NCBI GenBank assembly: GCA_003476685.1
Contig: DMVN01000012.1
Location: 1 to 10,689 of the forward strand
From: Acidobacteriota bacterium
Lineage (GTDB): Bacteria > Acidobacteriota > Aminicenantia > Aminicenantales > Saccharicenantaceae
DNA: 10,689 bases
Direction: 5' to 3'
The translations under genes and the position numbers were made by a program. Of the stretch, positions 1-7,290 are shown piece by piece. Position 1 is the stretch's first letter. Each line of letters begins with the position of its first letter. The notes under the pieces were generated by a model, which made no database searches, was not told the DNA's origin, and saw nothing but the letters and a program-made list of their open reading frames with translations.

Positions 1-702
1 GTCAAGATAGGTGTTTACGCCTACGCCCGGTTGTTCCTCTACACTTTCAAGATTCCGCCCGACTGGCAGCAGGCGATTATCATCCTGGCGGTACTCTCCA
101 GCCTGGTAGCCGCCGGCGCGGCCACGGTGGAAAACGATTTTAAGAGAATCCTGGCTTACTCCACGGTCAGCCAGATTGGTTATATCTTCCTCGGTTTGAG
201 TGTGGCCACACCCACGGCCATCTCCGGCGCCCTGCTTTTCATCCTGATGCACGGACTGGCCAAGGCCGGGCTGTTCCTGTGCGCCGGTATCGTGATTCAC
301 GCCACACACAAACGGGATATAAGAGAGATGGGCGGCCTGATCAAGACCATGCCCATCACGGCCATCTCCTTTCTTCTCTGTGCTTTTTCGGTCATCGGAC
401 TGCCGCCCCTGGGCGGTTTCTTCTCCAAGCTCCTGGTAATCATGGGCACGGTCCAGGCGGACCAGGTCTGGGTGGCCGCTCTGGCCCTGTTCACCGCGGT
501 GCTGACCATGTTCTACCTGCTCCGGGTGTTCGCCCTGGTTTTCCTGGGCGAGCCTAAAATTCCGGCCCCGGAGAAGACGCCTTCCATGGTCGGGGTGGTG
601 GCCGTCCTGGCCGGGCTGTCGGTGCTGGCCGGGTTGCTGGTCGCCTACCCGATGAAGCTCGTCCAGATGGCAACAACTCACATCAGCTGGTGGCTAAGAT
701 GA
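1..702 (+). CDS. Antiporter-like membrane subunit (NuoN/MrpD type), 5'-truncated by window edge
   Basis: This is the C-terminal 233 residues of a proton-translocating subunit of the hydrogenase's membrane arm; the reading frame is open to base 1, so the start lies outside the window. It shows family hallmarks: a VKIGVYA segment at the very start (transmembrane helix 8 lysine, K2 of the fragment), the DFKRILAYSTVSQIGY signature at about residues 46-61, a buried lysine in HGLAKAGLF (K88), and the late GLPPLGGFFSK loop (K143). Several hydrophobic helices run to the C-terminus (ISWWLR). These lysines belong to the ion path in NuoL/M/N and MrpA/D proteins. Its stop codon overlaps the next gene's start as ATGA (699-702), so the two are probably translationally coupled. 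NuoN, NuoM and MrpD cannot be told apart with certainty from this fragment. Confidence 0.93.
   Translation, partial: VKIGVYAYARLFLYTFKIPPDWQQAIIILAVLSSLVAAGAATVENDFKRILAYSTVSQIGYIFLGLSVATPTAISGALLFILMHGLAKAGLFLCAGIVIHATHKRDIREMGGLIKTMPITAISFLLCAFSVIGLPPLGGFFSKLLVIMGTVQADQVWVAALALFTAVLTMFYLLRVFALVFLGEPKIPAPEKTPSMVGVVAVLAGLSVLAGLLVAYPMKLVQMATTHISWWLR
689..693 (+). promoter_or_regulatory. Shine-Dalgarno site choosing the start at 699
   Basis: GGTGG lies five bases before ATG 699. The alternative GTG start at 690 has no purine-rich site upstream and overlaps this element, so ATG 699 is preferred. Confidence 0.5.
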
Positions 703-2567
703 GTCCAACAATCTTATTATGGCCCATTCTTTTCCCGGCAGCAGTGGCGGTAGTGTTGCTGCTCATCCCTTTCCGGGTCAGGTATGTCAGAGAGATTCTC
801 TCTGTGCTGAGCTCGGGCGCCCTGCTGTACCTTGGTTTCCTGCTTTTTTCCCAGCGCCACCTGAGCCTGGTCTCCGACTGGCTGGGCCTGGGAATTAATT
901 TTGACCTCAGACTTTATCATTTCTCGTCTTTCATTCTGCTGGCCCTGACCGGATTTCTCTTCCTGATCTGTCTCTTTTCGGCTGTCAAGATGAAGAACCA
1001 TCCGCGGGTCCGGGAGTACTATGGCTACGTTTTTCTGGCCGCGGCTTTTTCCAACGGGGCGGTGCTGGCTAACAATTTCGTGCTGCTGGTCTTCTTCTGG
1101 GAAGCCCTGCTGATTACCACTTACGCTCTGGTCACCCTCGGGCTGAAGCCGACCTCCCACCGGACGGCGGTCAAATCGCTGATTATCGGCGGCTTCTGCG
1201 ATTTCGCCATGATTCTGGGCATCGGCCTGCTCTGGGCTTCCACCGGCACCCTGACCATGGACAAAATCCAGGTCGAGCCCCACGGGCTGACTGTGGCTGC
1301 CTTCGTCCTGATGATGATTGGCGCCATCGGCAAAGCCGGGGCCATGCCCTTCCACACCTGGATTCCCGACGCCGCCCTGGACGCCCCGGTCAGCTTCATG
1401 GCTTTCATGCCGGCTTCCTTCGAGAAGCTGCTGGGCATTTACCTGCTGGCCCGGATTACCCTGGATTTCTTTGAGCTCAAGGTCGGCAGCGGCCTGTCCA
1501 TTCTTTTGATGATCATCGGCGCCGCCACCATTGTCTTCGCTGTCTTTATGGCTCTTATCCAGAAAGACTTTAAGAAGCTGTTATCGTTCCACGCGGTCAG
1601 CCAGGTCGGCTACATGGTGCTGGGCGTGGGCACGGCCATTCCCATCGGCATTGCTGGCGGCATTTTCCACATGATCAATCACGCCATGTACAAGTGCGGG
1701 CTGTTCCTGAGCTCTGGTTCGGTCGAACACCGGACCGGCATCACCGAGCTCAAGAAACTGGGCGGCCTGGCCCGGGAAATGCCCTGGACCGCTCTCGGCT
1801 TCTCTGTCTGCGCCCTGGCCATTTCCGGGGTCTGGCCGCTGAACGGCTTCGTTTCCAAGGAAATGGTCTTCCACGGCGCCCTGGAAACCGGTTATCCGAT
1901 TTTCGCCATCGCCGCCTGGGTCGGAGCCATCTTCACCTTTGCTTCCTTCCTGAAAGCCGGCCACTCGGTTTTCTTCGGCCCCCGGACAACCGAGGTTCCG
2001 AAAACCAGAGAAAGTGAAGCTCCCATCGTCCTGCCCATTCTCATCCTGGCAGCTCTCTGCATCACCTTCGGTGTTTACAACAAACTGCCTCTCCAGAATT
2101 TCATCCAGCCCATACTGCAGGGACGGGTGGAAGCAGGTGAACACCTGGATTTCACCGCCCACGCCCTGGACCTGTTCAATCCCATTGCCGGTGTTTCTAT
2201 CCTGTGTCTGATCATTGCCCTGGGGATACATTTTTATGGCTGGAACCGCGGCGGCAAGAAAGCCTACCTGGCTTCCGAGCCCATTCACAACCTGCCGGTT
2301 CTGCACAAGCTCTATGACCTGTCCGAAGCCCGGTTTTTTGACCTCTACGAGCAGGGGATTAAATTCCTGCAGTGGCTGTCGCGCCTGCTGTTCCGGTTCA
2401 TAGACCGGCCGGTGGATTATGTCTATGAGAAGGTGGTGACGGCTGTCGGCCGCACCTTCACCGGACTGTTGCAAAAAGCTCATAACGGCCAGTACGCCAA
2501 TTACCTGGCCTGGACCGTCGGCGGCCTGGTGGTCGTCGTCTGGATAATACTTCAGTTATTAAAATAG
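699..2567 (+). CDS. NuoL-like antiporter subunit of group 4 hydrogenase
   Basis: This 622-residue polytopic membrane protein is of the NuoL/HyfB/MrpA class and is expected to pump ions in the distal membrane arm. Visible ion-path residues are E135 (FFWEALL, helix 5), K212 (GAIGKAGAMPFHTWIPDA, helix 7), K332 (HAMYKCGLF, helix 12) and K387 (GFVSKEM). The QKDFKKLLSFHAVSQVGY signature sits at about 288-305. Where related proteins read PVSALLSGLLVKVG, this one reads PASFEKLLGIYLLAR (238-252). The C-terminal part (about 515-600) is charged and amphipathic, matches the NuoL pattern for the lateral helix region (KLYDLSEARFFDLYEQG, then GQYANY), and ends in a last membrane helix. I start it at ATG 699, which forms an ATGA overlap with the previous gene; GTG 690 would add three residues. 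Confidence 0.93.
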   Translation: MSPTILLWPILFPAAVAVVLLLIPFRVRYVREILSVLSSGALLYLGFLLFSQRHLSLVSDWLGLGINFDLRLYHFSSFILLALTGFLFLICLFSAVKMKNHPRVREYYGYVFLAAAFSNGAVLANNFVLLVFFWEALLITTYALVTLGLKPTSHRTAVKSLIIGGFCDFAMILGIGLLWASTGTLTMDKIQVEPHGLTVAAFVLMMIGAIGKAGAMPFHTWIPDAALDAPVSFMAFMPASFEKLLGIYLLARITLDFFELKVGSGLSILLMIIGAATIVFAVFMALIQKDFKKLLSFHAVSQVGYMVLGVGTAIPIGIAGGIFHMINHAMYKCGLFLSSGSVEHRTGITELKKLGGLAREMPWTALGFSVCALAISGVWPLNGFVSKEMVFHGALETGYPIFAIAAWVGAIFTFASFLKAGHSVFFGPRTTEVPKTRESEAPIVLPILILAALCITFGVYNKLPLQNFIQPILQGRVEAGEHLDFTAHALDLFNPIAGVSILCLIIALGIHFYGWNRGGKKAYLASEPIHNLPVLHKLYDLSEARFFDLYEQGIKFLQWLSRLLFRFIDRPVDYVYEKVVTAVGRTFTGLLQKAHNGQYANYLAWTVGGLVVVVWIILQLLK

Positions 2568-2573
2568 AGGAGG
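2568..2573 (+). promoter_or_regulatory. Strong Shine-Dalgarno site for the GTG start at 2578
   Basis: AGGAGG directly follows the previous stop codon and precedes a GTG start by four bases. The strong site supports the use of GTG here; no ATG lies nearby in frame. Confidence 0.75.
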
Positions 2574-2577
2574 AGCG

Positions 2578-4056
2578 GTGGTTTTCTCATTCATTGTCAT
2601 TCCTTTATTGGTAGCTGCTTTTCTGCCTCTCATCGGAAAATTTTCTAAGAAATTGCTGCCCGATGTCCTGACCAACGCCGCTCTGGCTTACCTGCTGTTC
2701 AACTCCATTCTCCTGGTCAAGCCCATCTTCCACCAGGGAGTAATCGTTCAGAACCTGAACTGGCTGGGCGAAAAAGTCAACCTGCAGCTGGCCCTGGACA
2801 GTTTTAACCTGTTCATGCTGTTCACCATTGCCCTGGTCAGCCTGTGCATCTCACTCTTTTCCATTGATTACCTGGAACATTACGGGCACAAATCTACTTT
2901 CTATGCCCTGTTCCTGGTGATGATTGCCGGGATGAACGGGCTGGTGCTGGTGCCAGACCTCTTTTCCATCTACCTGTTCCTGGAAGTGGCTGCGGTGGCC
3001 TCCTATGCCCTGGTCGCTTTCGGCCTGGGTTATGACGAGCTGGAAGCTTCCTTCAAGTACCTGATGCTGTCGGTCGTGGCTTCGGCCTTCGCCCTGCTCA
3101 GTATCGTCATCATCTTCGGGATGACCGGCAGCCTCAATTTTCAGGCTGTGGCCCAGGGGCTGCAGGACCTGGAGGCCAGGCTGGTAGTCGGGGTCTGTGT
3201 CGCTTTCTTCATCATGGGCTTCGGCCTGAAAGCGGCCCTGGTGCCCTTCCATGCCTGGTTGCCCGATGCTCACCCTTCGGCCCCGGCTCCGATTTCAGCC
3301 ATGCTGTCCGGGTTGCTGATCAAAGTTTCTGGCATCTATGCCCTGTTCCGGGTTATCTACAGCGTCATCGGGATTACTCCGGTTCTGTCCCGACTGCTGA
3401 TGGCCCTGGGCACCGTTTCTATGGTGGTGGCGGCCCTGCTGGCCCTCGGCCAGAAAGATATCAAGCGCATGCTGGCCTACTCTTCCATCAGCCAGGTCGG
3501 GTACATCGTGCTGGGGCTGGCCCTGGGGACCCCCCTGGGCATCGCCGGAGCCCTGTTCCACCTGTTTAACCACGCTGTGGCCAAGGGGCTGCTGTTCTTG
3601 AACTCGGGCTCCATCCAGCACATTACCGGCACCCGCAACCTGGAGGAACTGGGAGGACTGGGCAAGAAAGTGCCGGTCACAGCCGGCACCAACCTGGTGG
3701 GCTCGCTGTCCATTGCCGGAGTGCCGCCGCTGGCTGGCTTCTGGAGCAAGCTGATTATAATCATGGCCCTGATTCAGGCCAGAGAATTCGGCTACGCCCT
3801 GGTGGCCATCCTGGCCAGCATCCTGACCCTCTGGTATTACCTGCTGATCCAGCGGAAGGCCTTTTTCGGCCGGGTGGCTGACAGGTGGCTGCTGGTCAAG
3901 GAAGCTCCTTTCTGGATGTCGGCCGCCAACGTGGTGCTGGCTCTCATCTGCATCCTGGCCGGTATCTTCTTCAGTCCGATTTTTAAGACCTGGATTTCCC
4001 CGGCGGCCGAGGCCCTGGCCCGGGGAGTCCAGCAGGTTCTGATGTGGGGATTGTGA
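2578..4056 (+). CDS. NuoM/MrpD-like antiporter subunit (MbhH type)
   Basis: This 492-residue membrane protein is the third antiporter-like subunit in the row. It has E136 in IYLFLEVAAVASY (helix 5), K218 in GFGLKAALVPFHAWLPDAH (helix 7), K249 in SGLLIKVSGIYALFR (helix 8), the QKDIKRMLAYSSISQVGY signature at about 292-309, K336 in NHAVAKGLLF and K391 in GFWSKL. Length and motifs fit the roughly 480-520-residue NuoM/NuoN/MrpD/MbhH group, and the segment PDAHPSAPAPISAMLSGLL is especially like the Mrp/Mbh branch. It begins with GTG behind a strong AGGAGG site, 10 bases after the preceding stop, and ends 1 base before the next ATG. The ion moved (H+ or Na+) cannot be read from the sequence. Confidence 0.94.
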   Translation: MVFSFIVIPLLVAAFLPLIGKFSKKLLPDVLTNAALAYLLFNSILLVKPIFHQGVIVQNLNWLGEKVNLQLALDSFNLFMLFTIALVSLCISLFSIDYLEHYGHKSTFYALFLVMIAGMNGLVLVPDLFSIYLFLEVAAVASYALVAFGLGYDELEASFKYLMLSVVASAFALLSIVIIFGMTGSLNFQAVAQGLQDLEARLVVGVCVAFFIMGFGLKAALVPFHAWLPDAHPSAPAPISAMLSGLLIKVSGIYALFRVIYSVIGITPVLSRLLMALGTVSMVVAALLALGQKDIKRMLAYSSISQVGYIVLGLALGTPLGIAGALFHLFNHAVAKGLLFLNSGSIQHITGTRNLEELGGLGKKVPVTAGTNLVGSLSIAGVPPLAGFWSKLIIIMALIQAREFGYALVAILASILTLWYYLLIQRKAFFGRVADRWLLVKEAPFWMSAANVVLALICILAGIFFSPIFKTWISPAAEALARGVQQVLMWGL

Positions 4057-4057
4057 T

Positions 4058-4546
4058 ATGGCGATACAAATAATTCTGCTCTGTGGCCTGGTAATCTTTT
4101 CCGGCCTGGCCATTCTGTTCAAAGACCTGCTCAAAGCTGCGCTGTCGCTGGCTGTGGCCAGTCTGTTCCTCGGTATAATTTTCTTCCGGCTGGGAGCGCC
4201 TTATGCCGGGGTCTTTGAGATTTCGGTGGTGGCCGGATTGATTACTGTTCTGTTCATCCTGACCATCGCCCTGACCAAAAGGGGAGACGAGGTGACCGAG
4301 GCCCGCCTGGTCAAGCTGGCCTTCCCGGTCTTCTTCATCCTGTTTCTGGTCATCGATGGCCTGGTGATGAAATCACTCCTCCAGAAAATACCGGCCCTGC
4401 CCTCCGGCCCGGAAGCCGGGAGCTTCGGCCAGGTTCTCTGGCAGCAGAGAACCTTTGACCTGGTAGCCCAGATCGGCGTCATCCTGGCCGGCGTTCTGGC
4501 GGTGCTGGCCCTATTCCGGAAGAAGGAAGAAGACAAAGATGAGTAA
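4058..4546 (+). CDS. NuoJ/MbhD-like small membrane subunit
   Basis: This 162-residue protein has about five predicted membrane helices (roughly 3-20, 28-45, 51-74, 87-106 and 134-153) and a charged C-terminal tail (KKEEDKDE). The central segment APYAGVFEISVVAGLITVLFILTIAL (48-72 region) resembles helix 3 of NuoJ and the MbhD/MrpA-C-terminal domain, with an acidic residue E54 entering a glycine-containing helix (VVAGLI). In complex I this helix forms part of the ion path linking the quinone site to the antiporters, and a similar linking role is inferred here. A GGGGA site at 4046-4050 lies seven bases before the ATG. Its last 8 bases overlap the next gene. The NuoJ versus MbhD label is a family-level call. 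Confidence 0.82.
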   Translation: MAIQIILLCGLVIFSGLAILFKDLLKAALSLAVASLFLGIIFFRLGAPYAGVFEISVVAGLITVLFILTIALTKRGDEVTEARLVKLAFPVFFILFLVIDGLVMKSLLQKIPALPSGPEAGSFGQVLWQQRTFDLVAQIGVILAGVLAVLALFRKKEEDKDE

Positions 4547-4847
4547 CCTGTGGTTTTTATATTTATTCTTTGCCGCCCTGCTGATCTTTATCGGCATTTA
4601 CTGCCTGCTGACCATGCGCAATTTGATCAAGCTGTTCATCGCCGTCGAGGTCATCAGCAAGGGCGTCAGCCTGGCCATCGTGGCCACGGGCGCGGTCAAG
4701 AATAACATCCTGCTGGCCCAGAGCCTGGCCATCACCTACATCGTGGTCGAGGTGTCACTGGTGGCCACGGCCCTGGCCCTGATCATCAACATTTATAAGA
4801 AAAACAAGAGCCTGGATGTCCGCTTACTTTCTAAATTGAAGGGATAA
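4539..4847 (+). CDS. NuoK/MrpC-like small membrane subunit
   Basis: This 102-residue protein has three membrane helices (about 4-24, 30-50 and 59-84), the standard size of NuoK, MrpC and MbhG. The GIYCLLTMRNLIKLFIAVEV segment (19-38) is the conserved N-terminal half of the family. Two buried glutamates, E37 in helix 2 and E71 in helix 3, sit at almost the same positions as E36 and E72 of E. coli NuoK, which are needed for proton transfer there. Keeping both makes it look more like NuoK than MrpC. It starts 8 bases inside the preceding gene, in another frame, behind a GGAAGAAGGAAG purine tract, so coupled translation is likely. Pairing with the NuoJ-like protein next door fits the complex I J-K unit. 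Confidence 0.88.
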   Translation: MSNLWFLYLFFAALLIFIGIYCLLTMRNLIKLFIAVEVISKGVSLAIVATGAVKNNILLAQSLAITYIVVEVSLVATALALIINIYKKNKSLDVRLLSKLKG

Positions 4848-4850
4848 GCC

Positions 4851-5183
4851 ATGAAAGGACTGGAATTTTTACTGTCTCCGCCGGTAGCCTTTTTCTTTTT
4901 CCTGGCGGTGGCCTTCTTGCTCTACGCCCTGGGGCGGGCCATGGCTCCCCGTCTGAGCCGCACCCCGGGCAAGCTCACCACCTACGCCTGCGGCGAGGAT
5001 ATCCCGGGAGTCAAGGTGCAGTTCGGTTACCGCCTGTTCTATGTCTTTGCCCTGTTCTTTACCATCATGCACGTGGCCGCCCTGGTAATTGCTACTATTC
5101 CTATCGGAAAAATAGTATTTTTGGGTATAATTTATCTGGCCCTGATTTTCCTGGCCATCCTGGCCCTGATTACGAGGGATTAA
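4851..5183 (+). CDS. NuoA-like membrane subunit
   Basis: This 110-residue protein has three membrane helices (about 10-31, 59-81 and 87-107), as in NuoA. The loop between the first two carries LTTYACGEDIPG (42-53), the counterpart of the YECG loop of NuoA that reaches toward the quinone/catalytic junction in complex I; C47 is the conserved cysteine. The GYRLFYVFALFF stretch then matches the start of NuoA helix 2. The D and E that NuoA normally carries in that helix (FDxE) are M73 and V75 here, with H74 between them. It lies 3 bases after the NuoK-like stop, with AAGGGA (4839-4844) as ribosome site. It probably helps anchor the catalytic arm beside the NuoH-like subunit. A row of A/T-ending codons at 5085-5138 stands out from the GC-rich operon. 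Confidence 0.85.
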   Translation: MKGLEFLLSPPVAFFFFLAVAFLLYALGRAMAPRLSRTPGKLTTYACGEDIPGVKVQFGYRLFYVFALFFTIMHVAALVIATIPIGKIVFLGIIYLALIFLAILALITRD

Positions 5184-5184
5184 C

Positions 5185-5610
5185 ATGCTGACCAAACTGA
5201 CTCACTGGTCCCGGTTGAAATCACCCTGGATCCTGCATTTAAATACCGGCGCCTGTAACGCCTGCGACATTGAAGTCGTGGCCGCCCTGACTCCGCGTTT
5301 TGACGTCGAACGGTTCGGCATCCTGCTCAAGGCCACTCCCCGGCACGCCGACGTCATCATCTGCACCGGCCCGGCCACCAGGCAAATGAAGGACCGGCTG
5401 ATCCGGATCTACGAGCAGACCCCCGACCCCAAGTTTGTCATCGCCGTCGGGGCCTGTGCCATGTCGGGCTGCGTCTACCGCGGGGCCTACAACGTCATCG
5501 GCGGCATTGACCAGGTGATACCGGTCGATGTCTACGTTCCCGGCTGCCCGGTGCGGCCGGATGCCGTTATAGACGGCGTGGTCAAGCTTCTCAATAAACT
5601 GAAGGGATGA
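5185..5610 (+). CDS. [NiFe] hydrogenase small subunit (NuoB/MbhJ/EchC-like)
   Basis: This 141-residue soluble protein carries the proximal [4Fe-4S] cluster that feeds electrons to the Ni-Fe site. The expected ligands are C24 and C27 (TGACNACDIE), C91 (GACAMSG) and C121 (PGCPVRPD). The CxxC followed by DIE is the hydrogenase form; complex I NuoB has two adjacent cysteines (CC) instead. It is short, as usual for group 4 enzymes, with no twin-arginine signal, so it faces the cytoplasm. Additional cysteines C60 and C96 are not needed for the cluster. It starts 1 base after the NuoA-like stop with GAGGGA five bases ahead, and opens the catalytic block small-C-large-H-I. Confidence 0.95.
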   Translation: MLTKLTHWSRLKSPWILHLNTGACNACDIEVVAALTPRFDVERFGILLKATPRHADVIICTGPATRQMKDRLIRIYEQTPDPKFVIAVGACAMSGCVYRGAYNVIGGIDQVIPVDVYVPGCPVRPDAVIDGVVKLLNKLKG

Positions 5611-5617
5611 GGTCAAA

Positions 5618-6091
5618 ATGAACGACCAGATGGTAATAGACAAGGCAAAAGCCAGTCTGGGGGAGAAAGCGCTGGACATCACCAACCCGGCCCCCCGCCG
5701 CATTTTTATCAAGCTGAAGGTGGAAGACCTGCTGACCGCGGTCGGCTGGTTGAAGACCGAGATGGGCTTTACCCACCTGGCCACCATCAGCGGGGTGGAC
5801 CTGGGCCAGACCTTCGAACTCCTTTACCACTTTGCCAACAATTACACCTGTGTCAACCTCCGGACAGAAATTCCGCGCGACCAGCCGCGGTTGCCCAGCA
5901 TCTGCAGCCTTATCCCTGGGGCTATCCTCTATGAGCGTGAGCTGCAGGACATGTTCGGGATAATCGTGGAAAACATACCCGACGGACGGACGCTGCTGCT
6001 ACCCGACGGCTGGCCGGAAGGCAATTATCCGCTGCGGAAAGACTGGAAGTACGAAAGACCGCCGGAGGTCATCCCTGGAGGTAAGAAATGA
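5618..6091 (+). CDS. NuoC-like hydrogenase subunit (MbhK/EchD type)
   Basis: This 157-residue soluble protein is of the 30-kDa complex I subunit family, which packs against the large subunit and has no redox centre. The diagnostic motif YERELQDMFGI lies at 105-115 and is followed by LLLPDGWPEGNYPLRKDW (126-143), both typical of NuoC. The N-terminal half (VEDLLTAVGWLKTEMGFTHL, then SGVDLG) fits the family's alpha/beta fold. GAGGT lies four bases before the ATG; a second in-frame ATG at 5630 is less well placed. The stop overlaps the start of the large subunit gene as ATGA (6088-6091), a coupling that would keep the two partners in equal amounts. Confidence 0.93.
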   Translation: MNDQMVIDKAKASLGEKALDITNPAPRRIFIKLKVEDLLTAVGWLKTEMGFTHLATISGVDLGQTFELLYHFANNYTCVNLRTEIPRDQPRLPSICSLIPGAILYERELQDMFGIIVENIPDGRTLLLPDGWPEGNYPLRKDWKYERPPEVIPGGKK

Positions 6092-7290
6092 AGTTTCAGA
6101 TACCCATAGGCCCACAGCATCCGGCCCTTAAAGAACCCATCAGCCTGCGGATGACGGTGGAAGGCGAAGTAATCCGCGACGCCGATATCCGCCTCGGCTA
6201 CAACCACCGCGGTCTGGAAAAGCTGGCCGAGCAGAAAACCTGGATTCAGAACATCTACCTGACCGAACGCATCTGCGGCATCTGCTCCCACTCCCATACC
6301 ACCTGCTACGTTCAGGGCGTGGAAAAGCTGATGGAGCTGGAACCCCCTAAAAGAGGCCTGTACATCCGGACCCTGGTGGCCGAGCTGGAAAGAATCCACA
6401 GCCATCTGCTGTGGCTGGGCGTAGCCGGTCATGAAGCCGGTTTCGACAGTTTCTTCATGTACACCTGGCGAGACCGGGAAATAGTGATGGACATCCTGGA
6501 GATAATCACCGGCAACCGGGTTCACTATGGCATCAACACCATCGGCGGGGTGCGCCGCGACCTGGATGAGCAGCAGGTCAAACGCATCCTGGATTCTCTG
6601 GACATTCTCCGTCAGCGCAGCGAGTACTACAAACATCTCGGGACCAACGAGCCCAGCTTCGTGGCCAGACTGGCCGGTGTGGGCTACCTGTCCAGGGAAG
6701 ACGCCATCGCCCTGTGCGCTGTTGGCCCCACCCTCCGGGCTTCCGGGGTAGCGATGGATGTCCGCAAGGATGACCCGTATGCCGTCTACGATGAGGTGCC
6801 GTTTGAAGTCTGCACCGCCGACACCTGCGACGTCCTGGGCCGGACGGTGGTCCGCATCAAAGAATTATTCCAGTGCTATAACATCATAGAATTTCTGCTC
6901 AAAAACCTGCCGGCTGGACCGGTGGCCGTGCGGGCTCCGCGGCGGGCCAAGCCCAACGAAGTCGTCAGCCGCTATGAGGCTCCCCGCGGCGAAAACATCC
7001 ATTACATCAAGAGTAACGGCACCGACAAGCCCGAAAGATTGAAGGTCAGGGCTCCCACGCTGGGCAACTATGCCGCTACCATCCAGATGCTCAAAAATGG
7101 TTTTATTGCTGATGTGCCGCTGATTTTCGCGGCCATCGACCCCTGCATCTGCTGTGCCGAGCGAGCCGTGTCGCTGGTGGACGCCCGGACCGGTCAGGAA
7201 AAAATCATTTCCCTGAACAGCTTAAAAAGCCTGAGCCTGAAACTTTCGGCCGGCAACAAAAGAAAGAGGGAAGCAGAATGGCCACTGTGA
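6088..7290 (+). CDS. [NiFe] hydrogenase large (catalytic) subunit, NuoD/MbhL/EchE-like
   Basis: This is the subunit that should hold the Ni-Fe(CN)2CO centre and reduce protons or oxidise H2 at the cytoplasmic side. Both nickel-binding motifs are present: RICGICSHSH (61-70; C63, C66, H70) and DPCICCAER (351-359; C353, C356). This separates it from complex I NuoD, which lost these cysteines. The N-terminus IGPQHPALKEP and GYNHRGLEKLAEQKTW (37-52) are shared by Mbh-type enzymes. C355 is an extra cysteine beside the ligand C356. After R359 a 41-residue tail follows; if processed like HycE (cut after DPCxxCxxR), the mature protein would have 359 residues. GGAGGT at 6077-6082 is five bases before the ATG. 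The gene overlaps the NuoH-like gene by 13 bases. The exact group 4 subgroup cannot be set without a tree. Confidence 0.96.
   Translation: MKFQIPIGPQHPALKEPISLRMTVEGEVIRDADIRLGYNHRGLEKLAEQKTWIQNIYLTERICGICSHSHTTCYVQGVEKLMELEPPKRGLYIRTLVAELERIHSHLLWLGVAGHEAGFDSFFMYTWRDREIVMDILEIITGNRVHYGINTIGGVRRDLDEQQVKRILDSLDILRQRSEYYKHLGTNEPSFVARLAGVGYLSREDAIALCAVGPTLRASGVAMDVRKDDPYAVYDEVPFEVCTADTCDVLGRTVVRIKELFQCYNIIEFLLKNLPAGPVAVRAPRRAKPNEVVSRYEAPRGENIHYIKSNGTDKPERLKVRAPTLGNYAATIQMLKNGFIADVPLIFAAIDPCICCAERAVSLVDARTGQEKIISLNSLKSLSLKLSAGNKRKREAEWPL

Noticed and set aside
690..698. GTG 690 as start of the NuoL-like gene
   Set aside because: It has no ribosome site of its own and sits in the GGTGG that serves ATG 699, which forms a typical ATGA overlap.
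717..4134. Long minus-strand open frames opposite the antiporter genes
   Set aside because: They are mirror frames of GC-rich coding sequence, with low-complexity Q/G/D-rich translations and no family motifs.
4174..4179. TATAAT inside the NuoJ-like gene as an internal promoter
   Set aside because: No -35-like box stands at 16-18 bases, and Gly-Ile-Ile codons give this hexamer by chance; it also weakens the similar case at 5126.
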